From contig JACGCN010000009.1 of the NCBI GenBank assembly GCA_014905825.1, positions 744,001-808,000 of the forward strand: a stretch of DNA of 64,000 bases, in the 5' to 3' direction. This stretch comes from Lyophyllum atratum (taxonomy: Eukaryota > Basidiomycota > Agaricomycetes > Agaricales > Lyophyllaceae). Each line of letters begins with the position of its first letter. The first letter of the stretch is position 1. This document shows positions 45,268-58,339 of the stretch, piece by piece. Made by a program: the position numbers and the translations under genes. The notes beneath the pieces are model-generated. The model searched no databases. It was not told where the DNA came from and saw nothing but the letters and a program-made list of their open reading frames with translations.

Positions 45268-48200
45268 TCATGATGTTGCACCTAAACTGCTACCACGTCT
45301 TAGAAAGCCAATCTGTTTCCAATACCTGAGCCAACTTTCAACATCACCCCTTCCCAAAGGTAACAGCTTAGAATGACAAAGTGAAGGTGCAGCGTGAATA
45401 GCCACTTCCGTCTCGAGCCTCGGAAACCCAAATGCTTCTGCGTCATCCGAAGGCAGGGGTTTGTCCGCAGACCTGAAGAAGTCCAACAAACGAAGCGCTG
45501 GGTTATCAACGGACGCGTTGGCGGCCTTCCCATCCTCCGACGATTCAGAAGCTTCCAGTGCTACAAGCCATTTGGAGTATGGAACCAAAGGGACACCCAT
45601 TAGCTGGGAAAGAGGTCCGAAAATCTGGGACCAAGACGTCGCGGTGGGATGGACCAAGTGGAGGAACATTGCGGAGCTGTGGCGCATCTCTACAAGGGCA
45701 GAAGCTGCAGTGTGTGCCGGGATCCAGGATACGAACTGACAGGTGAGAGAGCATTTGAGTGCGAGGATCTGAAAAGATATAGTAGGTAGCATCTTACCCC
45801 AGGTGCATCAGGCAAACAGCCAAGGACCTCGCCGGACCGTACTATACTCGGCACCCATTCCACAGGATTCCAGCTCCCGTTCCGTCCACCGCTCATTTGT
45901 CCAATGCGAACGATGATGGGACGAAGCGTGGTACGCTCCGCAGCGAGTGTGAGGATTCGCTCCGCTACCCATTTGGATTCGGGATAGCCCGATCCGACTG
46001 CAACTGCCGCGTCGGGGAATGGGGCTTCGGGCGCGAATCCTTGAGTCCAGTCTGCGAGAAACTTGCTCAGTACGAGATATTCCCAGACTCCAAGCAAGAA
46101 AACGCGACTCACTTCTTACGACGCCGATAGAGCTCGTAAACACGAAGCGGGGAGGTGTGGAGCGAGGCGATGATAGGGCGAGGTTTATTAAGTGGCGCGT
46201 TCCGGCTATGAGCGGCTCCATTGAGGAGACTGCAACGTTGAAATCAACGCGCCATGCTAGGTACCACGAAGTCAATAATACTGTCCGAAGTAGCCAAGAC
46301 AAACGCACCATTGTGTATAATGCAACTAACATTAGTCCTCAACTCTTCATAAACAGTCTGCGAAAGCCCAAGCAAACCAAGGCTCGTATCTCCATCAACG
46401 AACACAACCTTTGGAGAATCTAGGATAGCAACATCGACCCCTCTATCCTCTAGAGCTGACCGCTGCCGTTCTTGAGTACTGAAACCGCCGGTACCACGTC
46501 GATTGAAGGCATGTACACGTTCGACGGCGGGGTCAAGAATCAGCGCCTCTAGGATATAGGATCCAAGGCCTCCCGTGCTCCCCGTCAACAGGACAGTATC
46601 AAAAGTCTTGGTGGGGCCCCTGTCGTGGAGCACGGGCTTGTGCGTTCGGAAATCCACCGAGTACCTTCCAACAAGCGCAATCATCTGCGCCATAGTCTCT
46701 GCCGCCGTATCCACGACGTCGTTTATATCCCCAGGGTTGCATATACGCGCCAAGTACCCCCCCAGCCGCGCGATAGTGGGATTGAGATAGACGAAGTTGA
46801 TGGGTATATTCCTGGTGGAAATCTTAGTTGACTGCCTCAGGGCATGGAGGACAGTGTTGCGAATCCACGTCGCCTGTAGACTGAACAACCACCACTATTT
46901 GGTTAGGTGCGTACGAATGTGGGCAACGTTGAGTATACCTATCACAGCCGTGCTGAAAGATGTCGTCGTCCATCCCTATCGACTTCGACATCATGACCTT
47001 TTCAATGGTCTGCTCGACGAACGCTACACTGGTTTCCACGTCGAATCGCGGTGGAATCGGGATGTCAGTTTGGGAGGATTCCTCGATAGCGGTGTATCCT
47101 GCGTCGATCTCCTCTTCGTACGCGTCCAGAATGACATGGCGTCTCGGAGTGCCTTTTGGGGTGTATTGGAAAGGCTTGGACGATTTAGCGACGAGGATCA
47201 TCTGTAATGTGTTAAGGATGTAAGGATAGGAGCGTCCGACAGGCCAAGTACCTCTTTAAATATCCGGCTATGGGATGGGGCAAATTTGTTCGCTTCTTCC
47301 ACACTCGTCCTACAGGTCGTTTAAATCACTTGGAATAAATCTTTTTTAAGAGTTTCGAAGACGGACCATATTAGATTCCTGAAGGCAGCAAGGCGCTGAA
47401 GGTCACTGGGATCGAAGGCACATTGCTCGATGGGTTCTACGAGGACACCCGCTTGGAATCGCCCTCTGCCAAAGATGAGGCAGCTGGCGACCTTCGGATG
47501 CCTATTGATGATAGTTTCTGGACATGACCATGAACAACCCGCGTTTTCCTACGAAGATGAATCATGCTCACCCATTGGCACTGGGTTCGTCTATTTTCGG
47601 TCATGTTAGATGCCGTCCCACAGAAAATGTACAATAGGGAATACCTTTTCACCCGTTGAATGCATTATCTGGTCATCCGACCTAAACTCAACATGAGCAA
47701 TCGCCCAGCCCTCCTTAGCTAACGCCAGACCTACCTCCCATATATCTTCCACAACTCAGGATTCGTAGGATGGCGAATTAAAAGATCATTCGTATCATAC
47801 GACTTGACGTCCGAGACTTGCGTATTCACAACAGCTGGAGTATGTGATTCGAAGTCCTGATAACCAACATGAAATCAACGGCTAGGAAGACACAGCGGGC
47901 GTAGGGGAGCTCAGGCGTACCCGGAATACAAGCTGGAAGACATTGGCCTTCTCTTGCTGATCCAAAAAGACTGGATCGGCGTGTGGAGATATCTTGAAGT
48001 ACTCCCATCCTTCCTTAGGTGGTGCCTCTATATAGAAGATTAGTTTGATGAAAGGATAAGAGCATATGGTGGGCTTACTTGGAAGGAATTTCGAGGTACC
48101 CCCAATCTCGGTACTAATCAGCAGAATTAAACTAGCCAGTTTAAGAGCAGGGAAACTAGAAACGCACGCTCCATAGAAAGGATACAATCGCACCCCCTTG

Positions 48201-49632
48201 TCTGCCAACGCATCACCGACTGCTTTTTGTATTGGAGCACCGCCGAACAGCTTAACACCCAAATCGCGTCAGGATAGCATTCAGCAGTAGGTGACAGGAA
48301 CTCGTACTAACCACTGCATCGAACTCAGCAAGGGCTGCTACTTTCTCAGGATCCATAGACCACTCCTACGTACACCAGGCCGTTCGGTCTATGTCGTTTC
48401 ACCACAATGACAAGGTCCGAACATACCTCCAGGAAGGCAGGAACACAGAAGATTAGCTTGCTTTTCGTCGCAACGGCGCTGCTGTACACACGATCCGGCG
48501 TAGATACCACGGGCGGATCGCGAGGTGCGAAGTTTGACAATGTGATGCCGGCCATTGTCTGTACAGGTCGACTTGGTCAGGGCTTTTGTAACCAGACATG
48601 GGAGGAGCGGTGCTTACAGCCCAGGACAACGAGACCACTCCCATGGCGTCTGTCAGAAAGGTCGTTAGATATTGCTCTAGCAGGGGGAAGGTACTTACGG
48701 AAGAATGGGAGCGCGTGATTTGACAGGACGCGACCACATATGTCTGTTTCTCCATAATCTGGTGAACAGAGAGTTGGACGCCGCACATGGAGATAACGTG
48801 CGGAGATGTACGTACATGGTTGAGTTCCCCATTGAAGTATATTGCGATGGCTTAGCAAAATCGGCTTGGGGAAGGATGTAGAGCCTGCATCAACGTTTTC
48901 AGCATCGCAAAACTATACTCAACTTGAAGTCCACTTCGACCTTACCAGAAGAGTGCAAGATCATCACTGTGCTATTTATATCCCGCTTCTTCACCGGCGG
49001 TAATGGTTGGAACTCTACTTTATCCGCAGCGTACAGCGCGGCGAACACAGGGACACCAAGGAGCTTTATTTCACCAGTGAGGCCGAGTCTTTCGATCGCC
49101 GAAGCTGCTACCGTCTGCATGGCTCGGTCTTTGCTAACAAACAGGTATTTCACGCCCATCCTTTGCAGGAGATTTGCTACGCCGATGTCCGAGTTGCGCG
49201 GAGAGATTGGGAAGGCGCGATATCCGGCGCGAACGATGCCCGCTGTGAGCGCAAAGTATGACAGCTGGTCTGACGGCGGTTCGGGATGAGAATATGAAGT
49301 CTATGGGTTAAAGGGGAGGACTCGCCTATTACCGCGAGGATAGCAATGACCGGGGCTTCATCTGGACCTTCGATTCGTCCGAACTCACATTCGACGACTC
49401 TTGCAGCCGCATGAATAGCTCGGACTGCCCGCCCCCAGCTGATAGTCACAGCTTCCACATCGCCTTCTTCAGTCTTTTCGTCATAAACAAACAGTGGGTG
49501 TTCTCCACTGTGTTCGAGATGATAATCATAAATCTCCGGAATCGTCAGCGTGCCATCGAGGGGAGGCGGAGAGAATGTCGTGCTCGACGTTGCTTGGGGG
49601 GTGGGGTAGGGGGGAATGGGCGGCATGATCAT
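45268..49632 (-). CDS. Adenylate-forming reductase (A-T-R, NRPS-like)
   Basis: Twenty exons (minus): 49632-49333, 49264-48946, 48884-48816, 48758-48699, 48649-48618, 48558-48427, 48365-48312, 48250-48168, 48113-48079, 48027-47921, 47856-47735, 47681-47645, 47590-47572, 47517-47367, 47309-47252, 47201-46939, 46880-46309, 46256-46113, 46051-45798, 45735-45268; ~992-993 aa. An adenylation domain activates a carboxylate (VMILHSSGSTSFPKPI, YGATEIGG ~248-255, IYGRSDDQIMHSTGEK). A thiolation domain carries the phosphopantetheine serine S514 (DDDIFQHGCDSLQATW). A thioester-reductase domain (Rossmann GSTGGLG 614-620, YPESK Y775/K779) releases an aldehyde. No condensation domain is present. Basidiomycete homologues reduce aryl acids or amino acids; the substrate here is not deducible. 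All junction phases agree. Confidence 0.92.
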
Positions 49633-51670
49633 CGTCGGGTGTGTATCTCCTAATACCGCTCGTGGCAGATATAAAGGAGACAGGCTGGGGATTGCCGCTG
49701 GACACCCGTCATGAAACAGTGTGAAACAGAGTTGCGGGTCCGGTCTTTTGAAGGAGTGGAATTAGCATCCGACTAATGTGTCTGCCCTGGGCCCAAGGTG
49801 AATGTGGGGTGAACGGGTCGTGAGTTCTCCGATCCATTCAGCATAGCTATCTGTAGCCCTACCAAGAGACTTGGAGGGTTATTCGCTCGATGTCCAAGTT
49901 GACAGCTCTCGATCACAAAAAGTCGACGTTTCGTGGCAGTGCGAGAGTTCCTAGAGACTCAGTTTGGTGGACCAGAGTACGAATGCATGTCACGGTCGTC
50001 AGCCGGAAAATTTGCATAATACACAGGCTTGACTTGAAGTCGATAAGGATAGATTGTAGGTGGAACGCGTACAGTAGACTGAGAGATGGTCGACCACGAC
50101 GTGGGACACTGGGAGGAGGAGGACTGTGGCCGCCCAGGCTCCGGGCCGAAGTGAAACTCGGCCACGTGATACAGTACACTAGCGCGTTCCGATTCCCGAA
50201 TAATTCCGTAAGGCGCCGTGCCGTCGCAAAGCCTGCTACTTCCGGCCGTGGCACTGGCAAATGCACAGCTTCACACTCGTGATATTGTCTTCACTGCCCA
50301 TCCTTGCCACCAGCTTTGTTCGACTCTGTTCATGCCACTCATGAAGTATCTGACGAGCAATTGAGATTTCACCAGATTTCACTGGAGTCTGTCGTTCTAC
50401 CGTCTCAAAGTGCTGATTTTCTGCCCCAGGCCTTCTGCAAAGAAATGGCACACAAGCGAGGGAATTGCAGTCGAGCATGATCGCAACGAGCAAATAAATG
50501 TTTGGTCAATATACGTTGAACAACCGACTAAGCCATCGACGTCTGCCAAAACAGGCATGGGATGTAGCGCATGAAGACATGGCTCATTGGAAGCAGGAAA
50601 CAGTTCGTTATTTACAGGAACGATACGTGGGTGAACAGGAATTTGCATGGGCTAACAAGAGTTTCCACATGGGGTTCAACAAGTGAACAGGGGTTTAACG
50701 ATGACGCAGAGTCACTAGGGTTGTTGGTAAGCTATAACAATTAGACGGGCATGAGAGGGGAATGGAGATACGCACACCAAAAGTGTCCAAATTGAAAGCG
50801 GACACAACAGGAGGATGGAAACCCGAGCTACGAGACGGTCACGGAACCCAGCGAAGCAATCGAGTCCGAAAATAACATGAGGTGCAAGAGCGAGTGGTGA
50901 CTAATAGTGGGAGAGCAACAGAGCCAGTGGCACCAGGAGAGCCTAGGAGGCAACCAAATGCTGAGGCACGGAAGACTAAGGCGACAGGTGGTCGAAGACA
51001 GCGGGAACGGGCAGACGGTCGATGGTGACGGCCATTGGGGGCTGTAGTCTAGGACGAAGAGGGGGATAGGAGGGGTTTGAAACCGAGAGGGGTAGATAAA
51101 TAGGAAGAATATGTTTGACCCACGGTCACTCATGAATGAAACCCAGAGTCTTGAACACGATCTGTTTCACGCGACGGTCATCGAGTCTTGAATGCGGATC
51201 GTTTCACGTAACGGTCTGGGGACGCGAAGCGAGTCGGGAAGACGCGACGCGATTGCCGATCACGAGACGACGGCTGCGCAGGATCACATGGGGTACCGGT
51301 GAGACCATATTAGAATTTTTTTTGGCCCGCAACTGCCCTTAAGAACCTACTACTAAAGTAGCAGGTATCCTTGAAACCTTCCACCTGTTCCTTCTCCCTA
51401 CCACCAACGAGCTCTCGAAAACCTATGAGGAGGATCGCTATAGAGGGATCATGGCTCGTGGGAGAGCATCTGTGATGTGAGCCGTTGTTTTCAGACTACG
51501 GTATCATCGTCTGACCCGGTTTTAGGGCGAAGCTGGGCTTGGAGCATGTTGTGAACCACCGACACAAGACCGTAACATCGCCTGGGCCGGATAAATGAAG
51601 AGAATAAAAGTAAGCGATAAAATATTGAACGAACGGCTTAATCATTGATCACTGCTATATCTTTAAGAAA
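49633..51670. other. Intergenic region between reductase and glyoxalase genes
   Basis: 2 kb without a supported gene. The first ~250 bp are the reductase promoter. A short direct repeat lies at 51146-51216. The rest is GA-rich, repeat-like sequence with no protein motif. Confidence 0.45.
51146..51216 (+). repeat. Two-copy ~37-bp tandem repeat
   Basis: GAGTCTTGAA followed by a GATC core, GTTTCACG and ACGGTC occurs at 51146-51179 and again at 51183-51216 with about six mismatches. Confidence 0.6.
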
Positions 51671-52428
51671 TCAATCCTGCTCCATAAACTCCATCAGGTA
51701 GCCATCTGGGTCTTGCGCAAACATGAACGAGACTGTCAACTGCTGAAACACCAGTGGGAGCTTGGCGTTGGGCTTCGTGAACCCAAAATAAGTCGGTAGG
51801 CCATTCCCGGCCTCCAACGCGCCCGCCCGCTTTAAAATGCGTACTCCTTTAGCTTGCAGATGTGCGGTGGTCGCTGCGATATCTGGCACGACAAATCCTA
51901 GGTGCGAGAAGCCGAAGGACTTTGCTGGATTGAACGATGGGCTTCTCGCAAGGTCCTTCAAATTCGGACTCTGGTCAGTCGCCATCTTTGCAAACAAACC
52001 ATCGGTTTACTCACCTGCGACCACACCAGCTCAAGTACGCCTTCACTATTGTGTACCTCCCGGGCCATCTCCAACACAGTCTGGTCTCCCGTTCCGTTGC
52101 GCCCTCCGTGTGGATACTGCAGGATCGAGATCGAGTGCCCCGGCGCCGTTTCAAGCGTAAATATGTGCTTGAGGCCCATGACGGATGTGTAGAACTCAAT
52201 CGAGCGGTTGAGATCCGCGACTTGGATGGCGAGATGGTTTAGCGCGTAACCGACGGTCTCAGGGGGTTGCGGGATGTCGGCTCCGAATACGGGTCCTGCG
52301 GCCTGAGTTGGGGAGTTGCCGTTCGCAGCATCGGCGGCGCGTTTTAAGATATTCGGGCTGCAGGCCCCGACGAGGAGGTTGAGCGCGGGGAGAAGGAGGA
52401 GTATGGCAGAAAATGGATGGAAGAGCAT
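51671..52428 (-). CDS. Glyoxalase I-fold protein with N-terminal signal peptide
   Basis: Exons (minus) 52428-52015 and 51970-51671; 237 aa. The first ~22 residues (MLFHPFSAILLLLPALNLLV) are a typical secretory signal or anchor. The body matches lactoylglutathione lyase: YALNHLAIQVADLNRSIEFY with the metal-ligand His, LETAPGHSISILQYPHGGR, LELVWSQSPNLKDL, FGFSHLGFVVPDIAATTAHL and FAQDPDGYLMEFMEQD with the ligand Glu. Classical glyoxalase I detoxifies methylglyoxal with glutathione in the cytosol, so a secreted form suggests a different compartment or substrate in the VOC superfamily. The single intron is short (44 nt). Confidence 0.88.
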
Positions 52429-52868
52429 TGTGGTATAGAGACGGATTGGTGAGCGAGTCCTTCTTCGTCTCTTCAGCTCTGCCAACTCACGCCCTCCTTA
52501 CAGATATGTCAGGGATCAGAGGGAAAAGATAGGCAGGTGAGGTGGCTAATTCCAGAAGTCTACATATACGAAGCTTTCTCATGGGGACGCACCATCAATC
52601 ACAATAAGTATGGGCAGAGATGGATCCGCCACCGTTTCAGTGATCACATCAGCTCCTAGCCGTTTATCTGCGTTCACGGCCGTTCCTGCCGGTTGGCAGG
52701 CGTTTACATTTGGAGTCCGTGGTCAAGCTTGGTGTTTTTGTTCCTTCTGCGTCTTTTGATGGTGCATTGCGCGACGCCGGCCAGGGGCATATATTGATAT
52801 TGATGGGCTGAGATCTTCCCCTGGCATAGTCGAATTCTTAAGCTCAGCAAGCAACAAGGTCGGGATAA
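52429..52868. other. Intergenic region upstream of the glyoxalase gene
   Basis: 440 bp holding the glyoxalase promoter and the 3' flank of the DUF6533 gene. No coding or RNA feature was recognised. Confidence 0.4.
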
Positions 52869-54651
52869 TCAAGATTCGGATTGCCCCGCCCCATCCCCCC
52901 TCCTCCTGAGCTCCATATTGTCTTCCTCGTTCTCAGAATAATCGTACCCGTGATAGAATTCCTCACCAAGCGGCACATCGAACTCAGCAACCCCGATAAT
53001 GTCCTGGAAAGTCATTGTACCAATGCCATACTTGGCGGCCGGTTTTGAATGATTTCGAGAACTCATGGTTGAGGGTATTGCTGTTGACGTCTGGCCCCCG
53101 GTAGTTTGTGACCTGGATAGATCTCCGTCGCCTCGGGCAGCTGGCAACCACTGCATGCTGCTCTCTACACTAAAGGCAGAAGGACCCATGCTCATCCGTT
53201 CCCCTGCCTCGCGCAAATTCATCACGAGCCTAGCCGGTTTTAGAGAGAGTCAGAGAAAGCCTATGAAATGCAATCGCAGTCTTTCTCACCGGGATACAAG
53301 GAGAGCTGTTATGAGTGTTGCAAACGGAGCGTTGATTGCACTCAGGTCAGGCTGTAGCGAATGGCGTCAGCTGTGGGCAATTGATATAGATGGCTCCGAA
53401 AAACAAACCGGCGCTACCTGTAAAAAACCGTAAATTGTGAATATACAAAGACTATCACTCCATCCGCGGTGGAAGGCCTTACCGAGAGTAAAATGACGTT
53501 GGTGAGATTAACGACGAAAAGGACCCTTTAGACGTCGTTGTAGTCAGTGGTGGCGAGCATATCATGTCGAATAGACATACGCGAAGTAAGCTGTGCCATC
53601 TCTGACAATGAGATCTAGGAGAGGGAGAGAAGTGTCTACGATGCGCATGTATATCGCTCGGCCGAATGTGAGGAAAAATATTGTAGCATCAAAAGCCAGT
53701 GCCGCGATGTAAATTCCCGACAATCCTGCAAGGCCGTGTGTCAGTGCTTAGATCATATAGGTAATCCTGTACTAACTCACGATTCCCAGTTCCTAGCTTC
53801 TCGCTGGGTACGCATCCAACGAACCCAGGTGGCAGGGGTGCCGGGACACCCGATGGTATGGACCACTATTACCGTACTTAATGTCAGATCATGGATGCAA
53901 TGCATAAAAATAGTACACTGACGCCCATGACTGCGAGTTGGCCAAGATATATGGGGATCGTGACATAAAGCACCCATTTTGCTGAACGAAAAGCATTAAC
54001 TCCAGCTGGAAACCAGAGAGTGCAGAGAACTGTTCTCGCCTTTTGCATAGATAGCATGGACTCGGAGAACTAAAACTTTGGTGAGCACGATCATCATGTC
54101 AAGACATAAGAGAGATGCCAACTTAATATCACTAGAGCCATGAACATATAAAATTTGCTAGTCAGTCATCGGCGGAAATTATTGAGACGGACACAAGATA
54201 ACTGACCCCCTGTAGCCGCGCTGACAATCGGCCCAATGGCTACGGGCAGCCAAATCCATCTGCTACAACGAGGGCCAATCCAGGTTGGATCGTGCTCGGC
54301 AACGATGTTTAGAAGTGAGACGATCGGGGTGGCATAGCGCCAAATGAAGAAGAGGTAGGTCGGAAGACGCTTTGGCTTTGCCCAGATATACCGTCTTTCT
54401 CGCTAAAACTGTTGGTTAGAAACAGGGAGCTAATTTGGATAATACGAATGCGTACCTCAAGTGTCAGAAGGTGGTCATACAGAAGCATGACGGTGGACGC
54501 CAAGACGTAGTACTTGTTTGCCACTCTAAAGATAATTCCGAGGAAGTCAGGAAGGCAAATCACGATTCACAGAGTTTCGTGCAACGCACAGATGAGAGAA
54601 TCCTGAAGCAAGGGCATGTGCCACCTCCGGTGGTAGGGGAGGGCTGGCCAT
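52869..54651 (-). CDS. DUF6533-type multi-pass membrane protein
   Basis: A phase-consistent model (minus): 54651-54590, 54525-54456, 54402-54207, 54075-54031, 53981-53919, 53792-53781, 53725-53581, 53525-53483, 53351-53290, 53229-52869; 352 aa. The N-terminal DUF6533 signature is clear (YYVLASTVMLLYDHLLTLE, RERRYIWAKPKRLPTYLFF, WRYATPIVSLLNIV). Further hydrophobic helices follow (IWLPVAIGPIVSAATG, KWVLYVTIPIYLGQLAVMG, GIYIAALAFDATIFFLTFGR, VLFVVNLTNVILLS, AINAPFATLITALLVSR). The acidic cytosolic tail has SENEEDNMELRRRG. Such proteins are abundant in Agaricomycetes and of unknown function. Three long introns and a 12-nt exon are the least certain parts; an alternative exon near 54120-54160 (FYMFMALVIL) does not fit the phase. 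Confidence 0.75.
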
Positions 54652-55076
54652 CGCTATGACGGGGAAGAATTCGTCAGTCCTCCGAAAAGGGCCCCAGGCT
54701 TTTGTACACCCAGTAAATGAAATACTTGATCTGCAATAGAGATAAACATATGGTACGAGAGCATCTGCATCATGAGAAAGTACTTTGTGATCAGCAGTTA
54801 TCTCCTTCGGTAAGAAAAGTAGGCTTCTCAAACCCAAAATAACGGTTAACACCCGCGACGCAAATATATCTCCGCCAAGGCCAGTGATTTAACTGCCTCC
54901 GGAATCATGCTTTGAGTGTCTCGAGCTCCCACATCAGAGGTTATTTATAATTCGATAGGTCAAATGGACGCTCGGAAGTCATTCTATGTCGCCGGGACCA
55001 GAGTAGTACGAAGCTTAGAAAGATACTGGGTAAGAAACCAAGTTACTCACCTCCGTTAAGTTTCCTCATCTCTTCG

Positions 55077-55287
55077 TCTTTGTCTAGTCACTGAGGACAC
55101 ATATGCGAGACCGATAATGCCTTACAAAGAGAGGATCTTCATTTCATGTGGTAGAAGGATATGCAGCGTCAATATGGCATGTAGGATAGAATGCATGTAG
55201 TAAGCGATCGGGAGAAAGCGCGGAGCGCTTCCCGATACAAGGGAAGGTACCTGACCCAACCCCAGAGGGCCGAGACAAGCTGCGATC
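55077..55287 (+). repeat. R1 direct repeat, copy 1 (211 bp)
   Basis: Identical by eye to 55575-55785. It begins TCTTTGTCTAGTCACTGAGG and ends GACAAGCTGCGATC. It forms the left end of duplication unit 1 (55077-55577). Confidence 0.92.
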
Positions 55288-55404
55288 GGGTGGGCTGGGC
55301 ACAACTCGCAGCCTGTGTCGGAAGGGATGAGACGAGGCAGCTTCACTCATATCAGTGTGCTGCGTTGAGTGATGCGGTGAGTTTGAAAAGGGAGTGGTGG
55401 GCGG

Positions 55405-55577
55405 GTGCAAAAGAAAAACGCGAGGACTGCGCCGGGCGATGAGGAGGCATCCATGGGCTAGCCCTTGCGGTGAGAGGGGAGGAGGCGAGATGATCGATCT
55501 CGGCAGTGCCCGACGCTCTTACAAAGACATCCATCTAATCTTCCACTCGTGCCTCGTTGCATAATAGATAACAATCT
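55405..55577 (+). repeat. R2 direct repeat, copy 1 (173 bp)
   Basis: Identical by eye to 59888-60060. It begins GTGCAAAAGAAAAACGCGAG and ends AATAGATAACAATCT. It is the right end of unit 1 and abuts R1 copy 2 with a 3-base overlap (TCT). Confidence 0.92.
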
Positions 55578-55785
55578 TTGTCTAGTCACTGAGGACACAT
55601 ATGCGAGACCGATAATGCCTTACAAAGAGAGGATCTTCATTTCATGTGGTAGAAGGATATGCAGCGTCAATATGGCATGTAGGATAGAATGCATGTAGTA
55701 AGCGATCGGGAGAAAGCGCGGAGCGCTTCCCGATACAAGGGAAGGTACCTGACCCAACCCCAGAGGGCCGAGACAAGCTGCGATC
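55575..55785 (+). repeat. R1 direct repeat, copy 2 (211 bp)
   Basis: Second copy of the block at 55077-55287, forming the left end of unit 2 (55575-60060). Downstream DNA differs completely from that after copy 1. Confidence 0.92.
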
Positions 55786-58339
55786 CCCGAATATTAGGAG
55801 TGTGCGACGCGTCGAGCGAGACTCGGCACCCACAAGACTAGGAGGAACTCCTACGCCCTATATGAAACCAGAAATAACAGTGCGAAGAACTGGAGTCTGG
55901 CAGGTAACAGAAATGGTGGCAAATCTAAGGCTGAGTTGCCCTTGCTATCAGTAGTGGTAGAGGTCAAGTGATGTTGATAGAACAACTGTTGGTGAAGCAG
56001 TAGATGGAAGTTAAGCAGAAGAGGAATAAAGGAGGACCACCATTGGTGTCGGCACCGGTATCCGTCCAGAGCGGGTCGGAGGAAAGGGGGAGGGGGGGGG
56101 TTTGGCAAACGGTGAGCTGATCCACTAGTGTGGGACGGTGCGGTGGACGTAATAAAGCATGAAGGCGTGGCCAAATGGGTCAGAAAACCGAAGAACATGT
56201 GGTAAGGGTGGAGAAACAGGGTCCCGAATCGGACGGGTGAAGTTGTCTTAGCACCTGAGCTCTGGGTTTTCATTCAAATAAAGCGCCGATTATCGGATGC
56301 GAATATCGGATGCATTAGAGCTGGAGGAAATAAAAGCCGCTGTATCTTGGGAATGCCCCATAGCTCCCCTTCTACAGCAACTTGGTTTTCCGCAGTCGCC
56401 GCCCAGCTTGCCATAGAGCCCATCACTCTCTTTACTCGAACACTCCTTATTTCATGCCATGCAATCAATCGTAGAGGTCCCTGCTTCTCTCCGGGAGCGT
56501 CGAGATATGGGCAGCGAGGATCAGAGGAGAGTTGATGAAGTATGGATTGCGGAAAACTGGGAGAGGGATAGTCACGGAGTGGGCATGGGTTCAGTTGTGA
56601 GGTTGAGAAAAGAAGCAGGTCGGGACACCAGTTTCGAGCGCCACTGGAGCGGAAGGGTAGATGCAGTGAAGGAGTGGGAGCGTAGGTGGGTGCGCTACAA
56701 CGTGGCACTGGATGAGGATGATGGTACCAGGACGATCACTCTTCTGGTCCCAACTCGGTGCGCTCGGCTCGGTTGGTGGAACCGCCTCGTGCATGCATTA
56801 CTCGCTCGCTGGTATCCGGATGTCACACCTGGACCCTACAACTTATCTCCAGTCTAGCCCCCGGGTCGCGCATCAAGCAGACAGAACCAGTGATGGAGGA
56901 GCAAGCAGTGTTCAGCCGCAAGAGGGAGTGGCGGCAAAGGAAGGTGATAGTGATAGGAAGAGGCGTTGGATAGTAGCGGGAAGAGTAGTGGGATGGTCAT
57001 AGGGCTGGAAGGGCTGGGCTGCCACCCAGCCCCTCCCCAGCATGCGCAGTGGGGGACAAGTAGTTGAGCTTGGCCATCATGTACGCCATCTGACTCTCTA
57101 ATAACGTTGTGATGCCCGATGAGCGGCTGAGAAGTGCTTGACGAAGCATGAGCATATTGATAGAGTAATCCGTTTGACCATGTGGCATTGTCCCGCACAT
57201 GTGTTTGATGCAGACACCGGGAGTGTATTCGTCGGCGGGCTGGAGGCTGTGCGTTCAAGCTGTCAAAGTTCGCTCTGAGTGGCCGGCAGTGTCGTTCAGA
57301 GTGCGCAACGGGAACACTGGCACTTAGGCATTATTTATGAGGGGAGAAAATGAAACCTCAAATAAGGTGGCCGAAGCCGGGATCATTATGGAGACTGTTA
57401 GTCTATTTGCACGAGGGCGCTGAAAACCACGTGTTTCATCGATTCGATGCCCACCGCAAAATGTGCAGCACGAGGTGGAAATCCTCTCAGCGGTAGGGTG
57501 TATCAGGTTGATGCCAATTGTGCCGCGCTTCTTCCCACCGTTGTAGCATCCGAGTGAACGGAGATGAGCCACCTGGTCGACTATCAGATGATCTGTTATT
57601 GTTGAGGTGTGTCGACGACCTCGTGGACCTCAGGATTCGGAAGCCCGAGAACGGTGTGGAGTTGACGAGGTGATAGTGTCGCGGTGCTGATAAAGGAAGG
57701 GAAGCTTGAGGGAAGCAATGAGCGGGAGCAAGCGTGATATGATAGTGGGCGAACAGCCGCTAGTAATGTAGAAGGAGTTGGGGGGGGCGGGGGCGGGGCA
57801 CTCTACGATGTAGACGGTCATCTCGATGACGCATGGCGACCGGCACGGTGACAGAGTCGAGGTGTAGGAAAAACTTGCTTCGTGATCGTGATAACTGTGT
57901 TCAACCTCATGAAACGCGCCAGCGTTTCGCTAAGATGCACTGAATATGCCTCGTAGACGTGTGGTCAGTGCGTTGATGCTGGTCGGACCTGTATGCCCCC
58001 CAGCAAACGAGTGTGTCGAATGAAATGTGTGCTCGGGTGCCCAGGGCCCTCGCAGTAGAATGATTGTTTCGGTACCAGAAAATCTGTCCTTCGAGTATAG
58101 TCAAAAGTGGGAGAGACGATGGAGCTGGAGATGCGTCGCTGATCGGGGAGAGGAGCGGAGGTAGAGCAGCAGGAAAGTGAAATTGCATTACCCATCCCGG
58201 CCATGTGCGCATGGAGAATCACCCAAGAGCGCGGGGTGGGTGTGACCCGAGGTGATACATGAGGGATAACGGAGTGTCTCGTCCAACGGTGTTCATCCTG
58301 GGCCATCTACATGGTGTGCGAATGCCCAGAAGTCGACTA

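Noticed and set aside
55191..55833. Frames through R1 encoding a Ser/Pro-rich peptide in both copies
   Set aside because: They are open only because R1 is duplicated. The frame ends differ in each copy and there is no start or motif conservation.
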